From the NCBI RefSeq assembly GCF_010091925.1, contig NZ_WVID01000005.1, positions 93,994-157,993 on the forward strand: a DNA stretch of 64,000 bases, given 5' to 3'. The notes under the pieces are model-generated. The model had not been told where the DNA came from and searched no databases. It saw only the letters and a list, made by a program, of their open reading frames with translations. Each line of letters starts with the position of its first letter. Positions within the stretch are counted from its first letter, which is position 1. The DNA is from Nostoc sp. B(2019) (GTDB lineage Bacteria > Cyanobacteriota > Cyanobacteriia > Cyanobacteriales > Nostocaceae). The translations under genes were made by a program, and so were the position numbers. Positions 29,998 to 38,351 of the stretch are shown in pieces.

Positions 29998-30543
29998 ATG
30001 ACCATTGAAACTAATATTCCCTCTTTAGCAAGCTTGGAATACTTACCTTACATTGACGATCGCGGTCAAATACCTGAGCAATTTCAAGGCAAAATCGGGG
30101 TATATGCTATTTTTGACCAAGAAAAAGTGCTGCAATTTATCGGATATTCCCGCGATGTTTATCTGAGCCTCAAGCAGCATTTAGTACGTCAGCCACAACA
30201 ATGCTTTTGGGTAAAAGCTCAAACCATTGAACGCCCTAGTCGCACAGTTTTAGAAAATATTGAGAATGCCTGGATTGCCGAAAATGGTAATGTGCCATCG
30301 GGGAACAGTGAGTATAAAGAAAAATGGACTCAACCCATTGATGTCAAAGTAATAATGACACCTGAAGAACAGGCAAATTATCAAAGTCCAGTTAATGATG
30401 AATTGGCACAAATTAAAATTATTAAAAATGTAGCACGTCGAGTAGAAGCAGAAATTTTAACACAGCTAGAAGCGCGTGGTTTACAAATACAAGTTCGCTT
30501 CAATCCTAAGTTAAAAGAAGATGGATTACTTGATTTGAAATAA
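29998..30543 (+). CDS. GIY-YIG-like domain protein, probably not catalytic
   Basis: 181 residues. Residues 32-62 show a GIY-YIG core: GKIGVYAIFD then LQFIGYSRDVYLSLKQHL, with GVY and FIG in place of GIY and YIG. The conserved Glu helix may be TVLENIENAWIAENGNVPSGN (~83-103). At the site where GIY-YIG nucleases have a catalytic Arg (as in YIG....R.R..H) this protein has Tyr/Leu/Ser, so nuclease activity is doubtful. The C-terminal ~60 residues (ARRVEAEILTQLEARGLQIQV) form a separate helical part. Cyanobacterial and plant proteins of this kind exist with unknown roles. It lies 39 bp after the 29635 gene. Confidence 0.75.
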   Translation: MTIETNIPSLASLEYLPYIDDRGQIPEQFQGKIGVYAIFDQEKVLQFIGYSRDVYLSLKQHLVRQPQQCFWVKAQTIERPSRTVLENIENAWIAENGNVPSGNSEYKEKWTQPIDVKVIMTPEEQANYQSPVNDELAQIKIIKNVARRVEAEILTQLEARGLQIQVRFNPKLKEDGLLDLK

Positions 30544-30696
30544 GAGTATTTTTGAGTATAAGTACTCAATAGCTGAAGTAACTAGCATATAATCAAGTAG
30601 TAAAATTTACTTGATGAAACTGAATATCACTTGGGAAAGTTCGTATAAGATATTACTTAGGGTAATATTCAGGCTAGCTATTGCTTTTAACCTTCC

Positions 30697-32190
30697 ATGA
30701 CAATACAGCTGTTGAACGATCGCTATCAAGTTATCCGTACACTCGGTGCAGGTGGGTTTGGTGAAACCTATCTAGCTGAAGATACTTATATGCCTTCAAA
30801 ACGCCGCTGTGTGGTTAAACAGCTAAGACCGATTCAAAACAATCCCCAAATATATCAGTTGGTGCAAGAAAGGTTTCAACGGGAAGCAGCAATTTTAGAA
30901 GAACTCGGTGGCGCAACTGACCAGATTCCCGTATTGTATGCTTACTTCTCCACAAATGGGCAATTTTACTTAGTTCAAGAGTGGATTGAAGGCGATACCC
31001 TCACAGCAAAACTCCAAAAACAGGGGTTATTTAGTGAAAGAACTGTCCAGGAAATCTTGGTAAATTTGTTACCCGTCCTGGATTACGTCCATTCTCGGCA
31101 AATCGTTCACCGTGATATCAAACCAGATAACATCATGGTGCGTCATCGTGATGGTAAAACAGTACTGATTGATTTCGGTGCTGTACGAGAATCAATGGGC
31201 ACGATGGTGAATTCCCAAGGTAATCCCACCAGCTCAATTGTGATTGGTACGCCTGGGTATATGCCGAGTGAGCAAGCAGCTGGTAGACCAGTTTATTCTA
31301 GTGATTTATACAGTTTAGGAATTACAGCAATTTATTTGCTGACTGGCAGACAGCCACAACAATTAGAAATAGATTCCCAGACGGGTGAGATTGTGTGGCG
31401 GCAGTATGCGAGTCATGTTAGCCCAATAATAGCAGGGGTCATCGATAAAGTGATCGCCTATCATCCACGCGATCGCTATCCCACCGCCAGAGCAATGCTG
31501 GATGCTTTGCAAAGCCTAACAAATCCCATACCACCGACACAACCCGTTGTTATATCTGCACCACTTCCTCAGACAGTGCATGTTACCCCACAACCTACTT
31601 CTCAAAGCAATCGACACAATGGTATCCTTATCGGTGGTTTGATTGCAGGCGGGTTAATTGGTGCATCTGTAATTATTAGTCAGGTTTTAACAGAAACTTC
31701 TCAACCTGTAGCAGACAAAACGGTATCACCTTCAGAAACACCGTCAATGACATCTCAAGTTCAAGAAACTCCAGATGTTACTCAACCGCCAAAAACGCCA
31801 TCAACTGTTACACCACAAGTTATAAAAACATTAAATATCCCACCTATTTCTACTCCATCTACACCTTTTTCAACTACATCAATACCACCAGTTATTAATA
31901 CAACTGTTAACAGTTATTCCTGGCTCTCTCAAAGACTTGTAACTGATGCAGATTTAGATGGTAAAGATGGTTTTGAACTAGATATTATGCGAAATTCGAT
32001 TTTTGCTAATTACGGTCGCCGTTTTGTCACTCCTGGCTTACAAAATTACTTTAATAACCAGCCTTGGTATCGCCCTATATATTCACCAAAGCAGTTTCCT
32101 TCTAACTTGTTATCAAAATTAGAACAACGAAATGTTGAGTATATCGGTAAATATCAAGACCGTTACAACATAAGATATTTTAAAAAATAG
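30697..32190 (+). CDS. Membrane Ser/Thr protein kinase with C-terminal YARHG-like domain
   Basis: 497 residues. The N-terminal kinase domain (10-~275) has the Gly loop GAGGFGETYLAED, Lys41, the catalytic HRDIKPDN (138-145), DFGAV (159-163) and the GTPGYMPSEQ activation segment, so it should be active. Next comes a Thr/Pro-rich linker, one membrane segment (~309-331, GGLIAGGLIGASVIIS), a long Thr/Pro-rich stretch outside the membrane, and a C-terminal domain with IFANYGRRF resembling YARHG. The outer domain may sense the cell wall or a ligand. A paralogous kinase follows after a MITE-like element; both start contexts are alike, which suggests tandem duplication. Confidence 0.93.
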   Translation: MTIQLLNDRYQVIRTLGAGGFGETYLAEDTYMPSKRRCVVKQLRPIQNNPQIYQLVQERFQREAAILEELGGATDQIPVLYAYFSTNGQFYLVQEWIEGDTLTAKLQKQGLFSERTVQEILVNLLPVLDYVHSRQIVHRDIKPDNIMVRHRDGKTVLIDFGAVRESMGTMVNSQGNPTSSIVIGTPGYMPSEQAAGRPVYSSDLYSLGITAIYLLTGRQPQQLEIDSQTGEIVWRQYASHVSPIIAGVIDKVIAYHPRDRYPTARAMLDALQSLTNPIPPTQPVVISAPLPQTVHVTPQPTSQSNRHNGILIGGLIAGGLIGASVIISQVLTETSQPVADKTVSPSETPSMTSQVQETPDVTQPPKTPSTVTPQVIKTLNIPPISTPSTPFSTTSIPPVINTTVNSYSWLSQRLVTDADLDGKDGFELDIMRNSIFANYGRRFVTPGLQNYFNNQPWYRPIYSPKQFPSNLLSKLEQRNVEYIGKYQDRYNIRYFKK

Positions 32191-32588
32191 AGTTTTTCAT
32201 AACTTAGAGAATAATTTTTTAAAACTCATATCTTTAGCCTTATTTTGTAGTAAAATCTGCGCTTAGCTTACTTACCCACAAGGGTAAAGATTCTGGTTTG
32301 TACTAAGTATCCTTATTCTAGAAAATTTCTGAGTGGAAAATTTTTTCCTATTCTTGTTTCTTACAGATCACATATATCCCAATACGCTTGGTGTTAAGCC
32401 ATAAAAATTAAATTATGTATGTTGGGTTTCGCTCCTCAACTCAACTTTTTCAAGGTTTTGTTGGGTTTCACTTCGTTCAATCCAACCTACAATTATTCTT
32501 AACCCAAGCGTATTTACATATATCCCATCCCTATATTGTCTGAGATATTTGGTATACATTTGGAAAGGGCTGTCGCTTGTAACCTTTC
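32191..32588. other. Spacer between the two kinase genes, containing a MITE-like element
   Basis: 398 bp. The right half is occupied by the element at 32381-32514 with its flanking 12-bp direct repeats. The left part (32191-32369) is AT-rich without a recognised feature. The last ~60 bp before the second kinase resemble the leader of the first kinase (TATTGC..TTAACCTTCC versus GTCGCTTGTAACCTTTC), a trace of the gene duplication. Confidence 0.6.
32370..32527. mobile_element. MITE-like element with terminal inverted repeats and flanking direct repeats
   Basis: The core, 32381-32514, starts AATACGCTTGGTGTTAAG and ends CTTAACCCAAGCGTATT, its complement with one gap. ACATATATCCCA is present on both sides (32370-32381 and 32516-32527), as expected of a target duplication. 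Inside are two GTTGGGTTTC modules, one followed by its complement. It codes for nothing, so a transposase supplied in trans would have moved it. The 12-bp duplication is longer than in most MITEs, so another origin such as a dispersed repeat is possible. Confidence 0.7.
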
Positions 32589-34385
32589 ATGACAACAACG
32601 CTGCTGAACAATCGCTATCAAGTTATCCAGGTAATCGGTGCTGGTGGGTTTGGTGAAACCTTGCTAGCAGAAGATACCCACATGCCTTCTCGTCGTCGCT
32701 GTGTGATCAAGCAGCTCAAACCGATAACCAGTAATGATCCGCAAACCTACCAGATAATTCAACAGCGGTTTGAACGGGAAGCAGCAACTTTAGAGTATTT
32801 GGGAGAAAGTAGTGACCAAATTCCCAAACTCTACGCCTACTTTTCTGAGAACGGGCAATTTTACCTTGTCCAGGAATGGATTCACGGTCAAACTTTGACA
32901 AAAATCATCGAAGCCAAAGGATGCGAAAGCGAAACTACTGTCCGGCAAATTCTCTGGAATCTACTGCCAGTATTGGATTATGTCCACAGTAAAGGGATTA
33001 TTCATCGAGATATTAAGCCTGATAACATTATTCTCCGTTCCCTTGATAGCAAACCGGTTTTGATAGATTTTGGTGCAGTCAAGGAGACGATCCGCTCAGT
33101 TGTGAGTTTCCCCGGACACCCCACGCGATCGCTAGTGATTGGCACACCTGGTTATATGCCTAGCGAACAAGCTGTTGGACGCCCAGTTTACGCTACTGAC
33201 ATTTACAGTTTAGGCTTGACGGCAATTTATCTGCTGACTGGCAAACACCCGCAACAAATACTAACTGATCTGCAAACTGGGGAAATACTTTGGCAGCAAC
33301 ACGCCCCTAATGTCTCCCCCCAACTGGCAATGGTACTCAATCAGGCTATTAAGCCACATGCAGGCGATCGCTACAGTACTGCCAATAAAATGCTACATGC
33401 TTTGCAGTCTGCTAGTTATATTCCTCCAGAGCCAGCTGCAACTGTGGCATCAACCCGGCAAACCCAACCATTATCTTTACCTCAACAAAGTACAATTATC
33501 AACAGATCTGGTACTCCCGGTTGGCAAAAACCTGCTGTGATTATTGGCAGTTTAGTGGTGGGTGGTTTGATTAGTGCGATCGCAATTTCTGGTATTACTC
33601 GCCAACAACAGCCGGAAGTAAACATCGCCACAAGTCCCATCCCATCCCCAGAATCTTCGCCTACTACTGTATCTACCGATCCACCGCCCATTTCTTCCCA
33701 ACCTTCTCTAACTCCAGTTGTACCTACTTCACCACCGCAGCAAGTAAATCCTGCTCCTTTGCCAACACCCAACCCGGAAGTAACCCCTAATTTCCCAGCT
33801 GCACCCATACCATCACCAGCAAACGAGCCTGTAACTTCAGATACTCCAGCATTACCACAGCCGGAACCAGAGAAGCAGACGACTGAGCTTCCCACACCAC
33901 AGAGCAACAACCAGCCTGGCAATAAATTAGCTACCACTACCAGCAGGCAAAGCGTTCCAGCATTTCCCACGGGTACACCAAGAAGCACTGTAGAAGCTAC
34001 CCTTGGTAAGCCAAGTAAAGATTTAAGAGGTGTTTGGCGCAATACTCGCGCTGTTGTTTACAAACTTGTGCCAAACCAGATTGACCTTGGCTACTTATTT
34101 GATCGTAATTCTAAAGTGCTGCGTCAAACCGAGGCAGCTTTTGCCCAAACAGTAGATCCACAGGTAATGCAGGCAACCTTGAACGGGATGTTAAGTGGAC
34201 AAGCCACTGAAGAAATTCAGCAAGGACTCCAACAAGTACAGCAGCGTCAGTTGGATAATTTTCGTTTTTCAAAGGGTCAATTAAAAGGTCAGATTATCCG
34301 ACAGAACTGTGATTTTATTTACATTAGTGTTTGGGATGCAGACTTACATGATTTTGTGAATCCGTCTACTGCCAAACAGTGTTAA
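32589..34385 (+). CDS. Membrane Ser/Thr protein kinase, paralogue of the 30697 kinase
   Basis: 598 residues. The kinase domain (10-~275) has GAGGFGETLLAED, Lys41, HRDIKPDN, DFGAV and GTPGYMPSEQ, closely matching the upstream kinase. One membrane segment lies near 314-336 (VIIGSLVVGGLISAIAISG), then ~120 residues rich in Pro/Thr/Ser, then a C-terminal domain (~457-598) starting VPAFPTGTPRSTVEATLGKP that differs completely from the YARHG domain of the first kinase. So the kinase parts were duplicated and the sensor parts exchanged. The 3' end, including the stop codon, lies in a 99-bp tandem duplication. It starts at ATG 32589. Confidence 0.93.
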   Translation: MTTTLLNNRYQVIQVIGAGGFGETLLAEDTHMPSRRRCVIKQLKPITSNDPQTYQIIQQRFEREAATLEYLGESSDQIPKLYAYFSENGQFYLVQEWIHGQTLTKIIEAKGCESETTVRQILWNLLPVLDYVHSKGIIHRDIKPDNIILRSLDSKPVLIDFGAVKETIRSVVSFPGHPTRSLVIGTPGYMPSEQAVGRPVYATDIYSLGLTAIYLLTGKHPQQILTDLQTGEILWQQHAPNVSPQLAMVLNQAIKPHAGDRYSTANKMLHALQSASYIPPEPAATVASTRQTQPLSLPQQSTIINRSGTPGWQKPAVIIGSLVVGGLISAIAISGITRQQQPEVNIATSPIPSPESSPTTVSTDPPPISSQPSLTPVVPTSPPQQVNPAPLPTPNPEVTPNFPAAPIPSPANEPVTSDTPALPQPEPEKQTTELPTPQSNNQPGNKLATTTSRQSVPAFPTGTPRSTVEATLGKPSKDLRGVWRNTRAVVYKLVPNQIDLGYLFDRNSKVLRQTEAAFAQTVDPQVMQATLNGMLSGQATEEIQQGLQQVQQRQLDNFRFSKGQLKGQIIRQNCDFIYISVWDADLHDFVNPSTAKQC

Positions 34386-34535
34386 TCTGCTGAAAGGCAA
34401 TGAGGTCAAAACTTATATTTTTGTCTCCTGGATTTTGCAGACTTACATGATTTTGTGAATCCGTCTACTGCCAAACAGTGTTAATCTGCTGAAAGGCAAT
34501 GAGGACAAAACTTATATTTTTGTCTCTTGGATTTT
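34338..34535. repeat. 99-bp tandem duplication over the kinase stop codon
   Basis: Positions 34338-34436 and 34437-34535 are the same sequence apart from about two substitutions (GGTCAAAA/GGACAAAA and CTCCTGG/CTCTTGG). The first copy encodes the last residues (ADLHDFVNPSTAKQC) plus the stop; the second is therefore non-coding. The near identity points to a recent event. Confidence 0.9.
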
Positions 34536-34906
34536 GCGACTAAATGAGAAAAGGCAGAGATTTTTGGGTTACAAGCAAGTGCAATCGTAGACATTTCTGA
34601 GTTTTGAGCAGGTGATCGCCCAATTTTTGCTCTGTTCCGTAACAGCCCATAAATCACTTGAAACTGCCAGCAGGGAAGAGTTTGCACCATACCAAGATAG
34701 AAGCAAGTCTGATCTAGGTGACGATATTTTTGTGAAAGTTTCACTCAGAGTTTTCTATTCTTAATCTTCATAAATTTATAAAAAGTTATAAGTCTGATTA
34801 TGAAGCTTTTAATAATACTTGTCTCAGGTTCTACATTCATGTCGTAAGGTGCGGCTGGAATTGTGTAATCTGAAAACAGCTAAGCTAATGATTCAATTGA
34901 GGTCTG
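34386..34906. other. Spacer after the second kinase
   Basis: 521 bp. Its first part is the second copy of the 99-bp duplication; the rest is AT-rich. A minus-strand frame at 34481-34744 partly runs antisense to the duplicated DNA and lacks family features, so I leave it out. The promoter of the 34907 gene presumably lies near its right end. Confidence 0.5.
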
Positions 34907-35125
34907 ATGACTCCTACGATAATGCGTCAGCTTTGGTCTGTGGTTGAAACCGCCCAAGCAAAGATCCTCTTACAACTGGACGATGCTAGCTTGGTGCAGT
35001 GGTTGGTAAAACAAACCGAAACGCAAGTGTTGTTAGATCCCAACGAAACTGACTTCCTCAGCCACTACATTCAATCCCGGCTAGCCCTTATTCGTGATCT
35101 TGCCCATGAACGCCAGTGTTCATGA
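34907..35125 (+). CDS. Small conserved cyanobacterial protein
   Basis: 72 residues (MTPTIMRQLWSVVETAQAKI...), all helical, no membrane segment. The pattern LWSVVE..Q...LLQLDDASLVQWL and a C-terminal YIQSRLALIRDLA repeats what I recall of short hypothetical proteins in many filamentous cyanobacteria. The true start may be MRQLW (residue 6, position 34922). No function is known. It is convergent with ribD. Confidence 0.7.
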   Translation: MTPTIMRQLWSVVETAQAKILLQLDDASLVQWLVKQTETQVLLDPNETDFLSHYIQSRLALIRDLAHERQCS

Positions 35126-35167
35126 TCATAAAATCACAATGGATTAGTCCAGAGTCAAGACTAATAA

Positions 35168-36400
35168 CTATTGATTCTTTTGGGGTAAATAACCTTCGAC
35201 TAAGCAGTCGGAACCTATTACACGCCAACGGACACGTTCTAGAGGTAGAGCCTCAGTCATCGTGGAAAAACCTAAATCGCCCACAGGCGTAGGAGCATTA
35301 CTACCACCGATGATTTTTGGGGCAATAAATGCCAGAACTTTTTGCACTGCTCCTTGAGCGATCGCACTAGCAGCTAAAGTACCACCACATTCCCACAACA
35401 CACTACAAAAACCTCGCTCATACAAGTACGCCATTGCCTTATCTGGTGTAAGTGATGTTAATTCCACCACCTCCACACCCTGTTTGAGCAATAGTTCTTG
35501 AAAATCAGGAGAGCTTCCCTGCTCTGTCAGTACTAAAGTAGGAGCCTCCCCAGTTTGCCACAGACGGGCATTTTCCGGTAAGTTGAGATGGCGACTCATC
35601 ACCACCCGCAGGGGATTATGTGCCCCCGCCTGATGGCTAGTTAAGTAAGGATTATCTTGCCGTACTGTATTACCACCTACAATTACTGCATCACAAGCTG
35701 CCCGTAGTTGATGTACTTCACTGCGGGCATCTTGGCTAGTTACCCAGGCACTATGACCAGAGTTGGTAGCAATTTTGCCATCTAAAGTCATGGCATATTT
35801 TAAAATGCCCAAAGGTCGTTTATAGAGAATGCGATGGATAAAAGCTTCATTTAGCTGACGACAGGCTTCTTCTTCCACTCCTACCAACACTTCTATCCCT
35901 GCCGCACGCAAACGCGCAATGCCACCTCCTGCTACCAATGGATTGGGGTCAACCATTCCCACCACCACCTTTGCCACCCCAGCCGCTATCAGCCCTTCCG
36001 AACAAGGAGGAGTGCGTCCGTAGTGATTGCAGGGTTCGAGACTGACATAGATTGTCGCACCACGAGCGCAATTTTCCTGGGGAGAGGCTGCACCAACGCC
36101 TGCTGCTTTGAGAGCAAAAACTTCGGCATGAGGCTCACCTGCACGCGGATGAAACCCTTCCCCAACAATCTCGCCATCTTTAACAATCACCGCTCCCACA
36201 AGCGGATTTGGCGAAGTGCGTCCTAAAGCGCGGCGAGCAAGTTCCAAACACCGCTGCATCATGCGGGAGTCAAAATCACTTCCAATCCTTTCCTTTGCTG
36301 GTGAATCCGATTCCACTCCCGACATTACTAGAAGTGGATTTTCCTGAGTGTAATTGGGTAGGGATGCATCTGCTTGAGTGACCACTGGAGAATTATCCAT
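35168..36400 (-). CDS. ribD: Riboflavin biosynthesis deaminase/reductase
   Basis: 410 residues from ATG 36400; the frame is open four codons further to a TTG. The N-terminal ~45 residues are a non-conserved extension. The deaminase domain (~46-195) has the zinc site HAEV and EPCNHYGRTPPC with the flanking TSPNPLVGAVIV. The C-terminal reductase domain (~200-405) begins RPLGILKYAMTLDGKIAT and uses NADPH. RibD catalyses two consecutive steps from the GTP-derived pyrimidine to 5-amino-6-ribitylamino-uracil phosphate for FMN/FAD. Both domains appear complete. Confidence 0.95.
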   Translation of the reverse strand: MDNSPVVTQADASLPNYTQENPLLVMSGVESDSPAKERIGSDFDSRMMQRCLELARRALGRTSPNPLVGAVIVKDGEIVGEGFHPRAGEPHAEVFALKAAGVGAASPQENCARGATIYVSLEPCNHYGRTPPCSEGLIAAGVAKVVVGMVDPNPLVAGGGIARLRAAGIEVLVGVEEEACRQLNEAFIHRILYKRPLGILKYAMTLDGKIATNSGHSAWVTSQDARSEVHQLRAACDAVIVGGNTVRQDNPYLTSHQAGAHNPLRVVMSRHLNLPENARLWQTGEAPTLVLTEQGSSPDFQELLLKQGVEVVELTSLTPDKAMAYLYERGFCSVLWECGGTLAASAIAQGAVQKVLAFIAPKIIGGSNAPTPVGDLGFSTMTEALPLERVRWRVIGSDCLVEGYLPQKNQ

Positions 36401-36737
36401 AATTTTGGGCAATACTGTAAATATTTTGGACGCATTGGCGCAGCCTCTTTACAGAAGAATCGCGCTTTGATCGTGATAACTAAACAGTAATATCCAGCTA
36501 ATATTATTGGCTGTCTCAACTTAAATCAGCCGTAATATTCACATTACACCTCACTCTAGCTTGAATTCATATTGCCAGAGGTTGCCCAAAATCCCTAAAT
36601 ATTGAAAAGTGAGGCTCAAAGGTCTGCGCCTATGATTCCTCACTCGTACTCTAAGAGCACAGGCTACAGGAGATAGGGAACAGTCTTCTTTTCTATTCTC
36701 TGTACCCTATTACCTATTCCCTTTTCGTCTTCTTTTA
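36401..36737. other. Spacer between ribD and mreD
   Basis: 337 bp that hold the ribD promoter and the 3' end of the mreBCD transcript. Near 36660-36720 are short repeated modules of the type CTATT(C/T)CCT. No gene or clear terminator hairpin was recognised. Confidence 0.45.
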
Positions 36738-37421
36738 CTATTGCTCTAACAATTTCATCCGTTGCCACCAAAGATTTAATGGATAATAGACAACAGGTGC
36801 CCACAAACTACTGAGAATGGCAGAGGCAAGAGCGACCCGCTGATAATATGTCCAGATATCTGCCACTTTGTGTAGGCTGTGCCCGTCATAAGCATCACTT
36901 ATTAAAGTCAATTGCAACCCAAAGATAGTTTCTGCCAAAAAAGCCATACCAAAGGCAATTAAAGCAATAGAGATAAAATCTTCCTCCATAAAACGCTGTT
37001 TCTGGAGCAGACTAGTCAGAATTCCCACTATCGCTAGACTCACAGCATGAGTAGGGTTAGGTGATGTCATTGCATCTTGAAGTAGCCCCAGGATTATACC
37101 TGCCAATGCTCCTGCAAAAACTGTCCGCTTTACACTCCAAGTTACTACCCAAATTAACAGCCAGTTGGGCCCGATTTCCAATAATTCCATACCTGGTAAG
37201 CGGGTAGGCAACAACAGTAAACATAACAGTACAGACCCAACCGTCACTGTCCAATTTACTAGTTGACGTAGCCCAGGATGCCAATGAGAAAAAGGCTTGT
37301 TTGGGATTTTGGATTTTGCAGAAAATCTCAGCGCCGACTTCTGTCCTTCAGAACTTTTCAAGACGGACTCTGACGATTTCGGCTGTTTTTGCCTGCTACT
37401 ACCAAATGAAGGTATCTTCAT
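36738..37421 (-). CDS. mreD: Rod shape-determining protein MreD
   Basis: 227 residues. A basic/serine-rich N-terminal ~50 residues (SSRQKQPKSSESVLKSSEG...) precede five hydrophobic segments, the layout of MreD. The segment GNRWLL-like GPNWLLIWVVTW and GIILGLLQDAMTSP are usual in cyanobacterial MreD. It is the third gene of mreBCD, 23 bp after mreC. MreD links MreB/MreC to the elongation machinery at the inner membrane. The assignment rests mainly on membrane topology and position. Confidence 0.9.
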   Translation of the reverse strand: MKIPSFGSSRQKQPKSSESVLKSSEGQKSALRFSAKSKIPNKPFSHWHPGLRQLVNWTVTVGSVLLCLLLLPTRLPGMELLEIGPNWLLIWVVTWSVKRTVFAGALAGIILGLLQDAMTSPNPTHAVSLAIVGILTSLLQKQRFMEEDFISIALIAFGMAFLAETIFGLQLTLISDAYDGHSLHKVADIWTYYQRVALASAILSSLWAPVVYYPLNLWWQRMKLLEQ

Positions 37422-37444
37422 TGTTTTGAGAGATTTTCAAGAAT

Positions 37445-38254
37445 CTAATTAGACTTTTGCAGTTCTTGGTTTGCCGACGTTTGATTTTCCAACTCTTGGT
37501 TTGTCGGCTTCGGATATACAGTAACCCAATCTAGCGATCGTATCGGCGGGAAAAGCTCAACTCTCGCAACTGATGCTGGGAGTTTTTTTAAATCTAAAGA
37601 CTTCACACGTCCTACTGCCAAGCCCGCAGGGAACTTTTGGCTGTAAGTAGATGTGGAAATTAAATCTCCCACCTTGACATTTGGGACTTTTTCATAAAAC
37701 TCCAGCACAGCTTCCGCAGAAGCATCTCCTCGTAAAACACCCTTAGCTGATGTGCGGCTAATCGTGACACCCACTTGACTCTTGAGGTCACTGATTAACA
37801 ACACGCGGCTAGTATTGGGAGTTACGCTTTCTACCAAACCAACTAATCCGCCGTCAGCCTTGACGATAAAGCCTTCTTGAATTCCTGCATTCGAGCCACG
37901 ATTCAACATAACTTGTTGCCACCAGTTGTCAGCACTGCGTCCCATTACCCGCGCTGGAATTGGGCGCGATGCAAGTGGCTCTTTCTCAACGTAGCCTAAT
38001 AAATCTTGTAACTTTTTATTTTGACTCTCCAGATCTACTATGCGGGTTTGCAACTCCAATAACCGAACATCGCTAAGACGTTCTTCTGGACTTGGCCCTG
38101 GCTGCAACATCTGCAAAGGACGGGTAATCACTTGGTACATTTCAAGTAGCAATGCACCTTGAGTCTGTCGCAGTATCCAGGCACTACCGACTAGTAGAGA
38201 TAACAGACCGATTTGTAACCCTTTATGACCCCACCACCTACGTACAGTAACCAT
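37445..38254 (-). CDS. mreC: Rod shape-determining protein MreC
   Basis: 269 residues: one N-terminal membrane segment (~12-32), a coiled coil (~60-92, with LLELQTRIVDLESQNKKLQDLL), then the beta-barrel periplasmic domain (IPARVMGRSADNWWQQVMLNRGSNAGI...). MreC forms a periplasmic scaffold that connects MreB to cell wall enzymes. It starts at ATG 38254 and follows mreB after 97 bp. The tail ends in an Asn/Gln-rich stretch (NQELENQTSANQELQKSN). Confidence 0.95.
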   Translation of the reverse strand: MVTVRRWWGHKGLQIGLLSLLVGSAWILRQTQGALLLEMYQVITRPLQMLQPGPSPEERLSDVRLLELQTRIVDLESQNKKLQDLLGYVEKEPLASRPIPARVMGRSADNWWQQVMLNRGSNAGIQEGFIVKADGGLVGLVESVTPNTSRVLLISDLKSQVGVTISRTSAKGVLRGDASAEAVLEFYEKVPNVKVGDLISTSTYSQKFPAGLAVGRVKSLDLKKLPASVARVELFPPIRSLDWVTVYPKPTNQELENQTSANQELQKSN

Positions 38255-38351
38255 CTATACCTATTATTTGTATAATCTAAGGAGATATTGGATTCTATTT
38301 ATATGAAACCCAAATAGAACCCAAATATCACCCAATATCTAATATTTTTTG

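Noticed and set aside
34481-34744. 87-residue minus-strand frame
   Set aside because: It partly covers the non-coding copy of the 99-bp duplication and has no family features.
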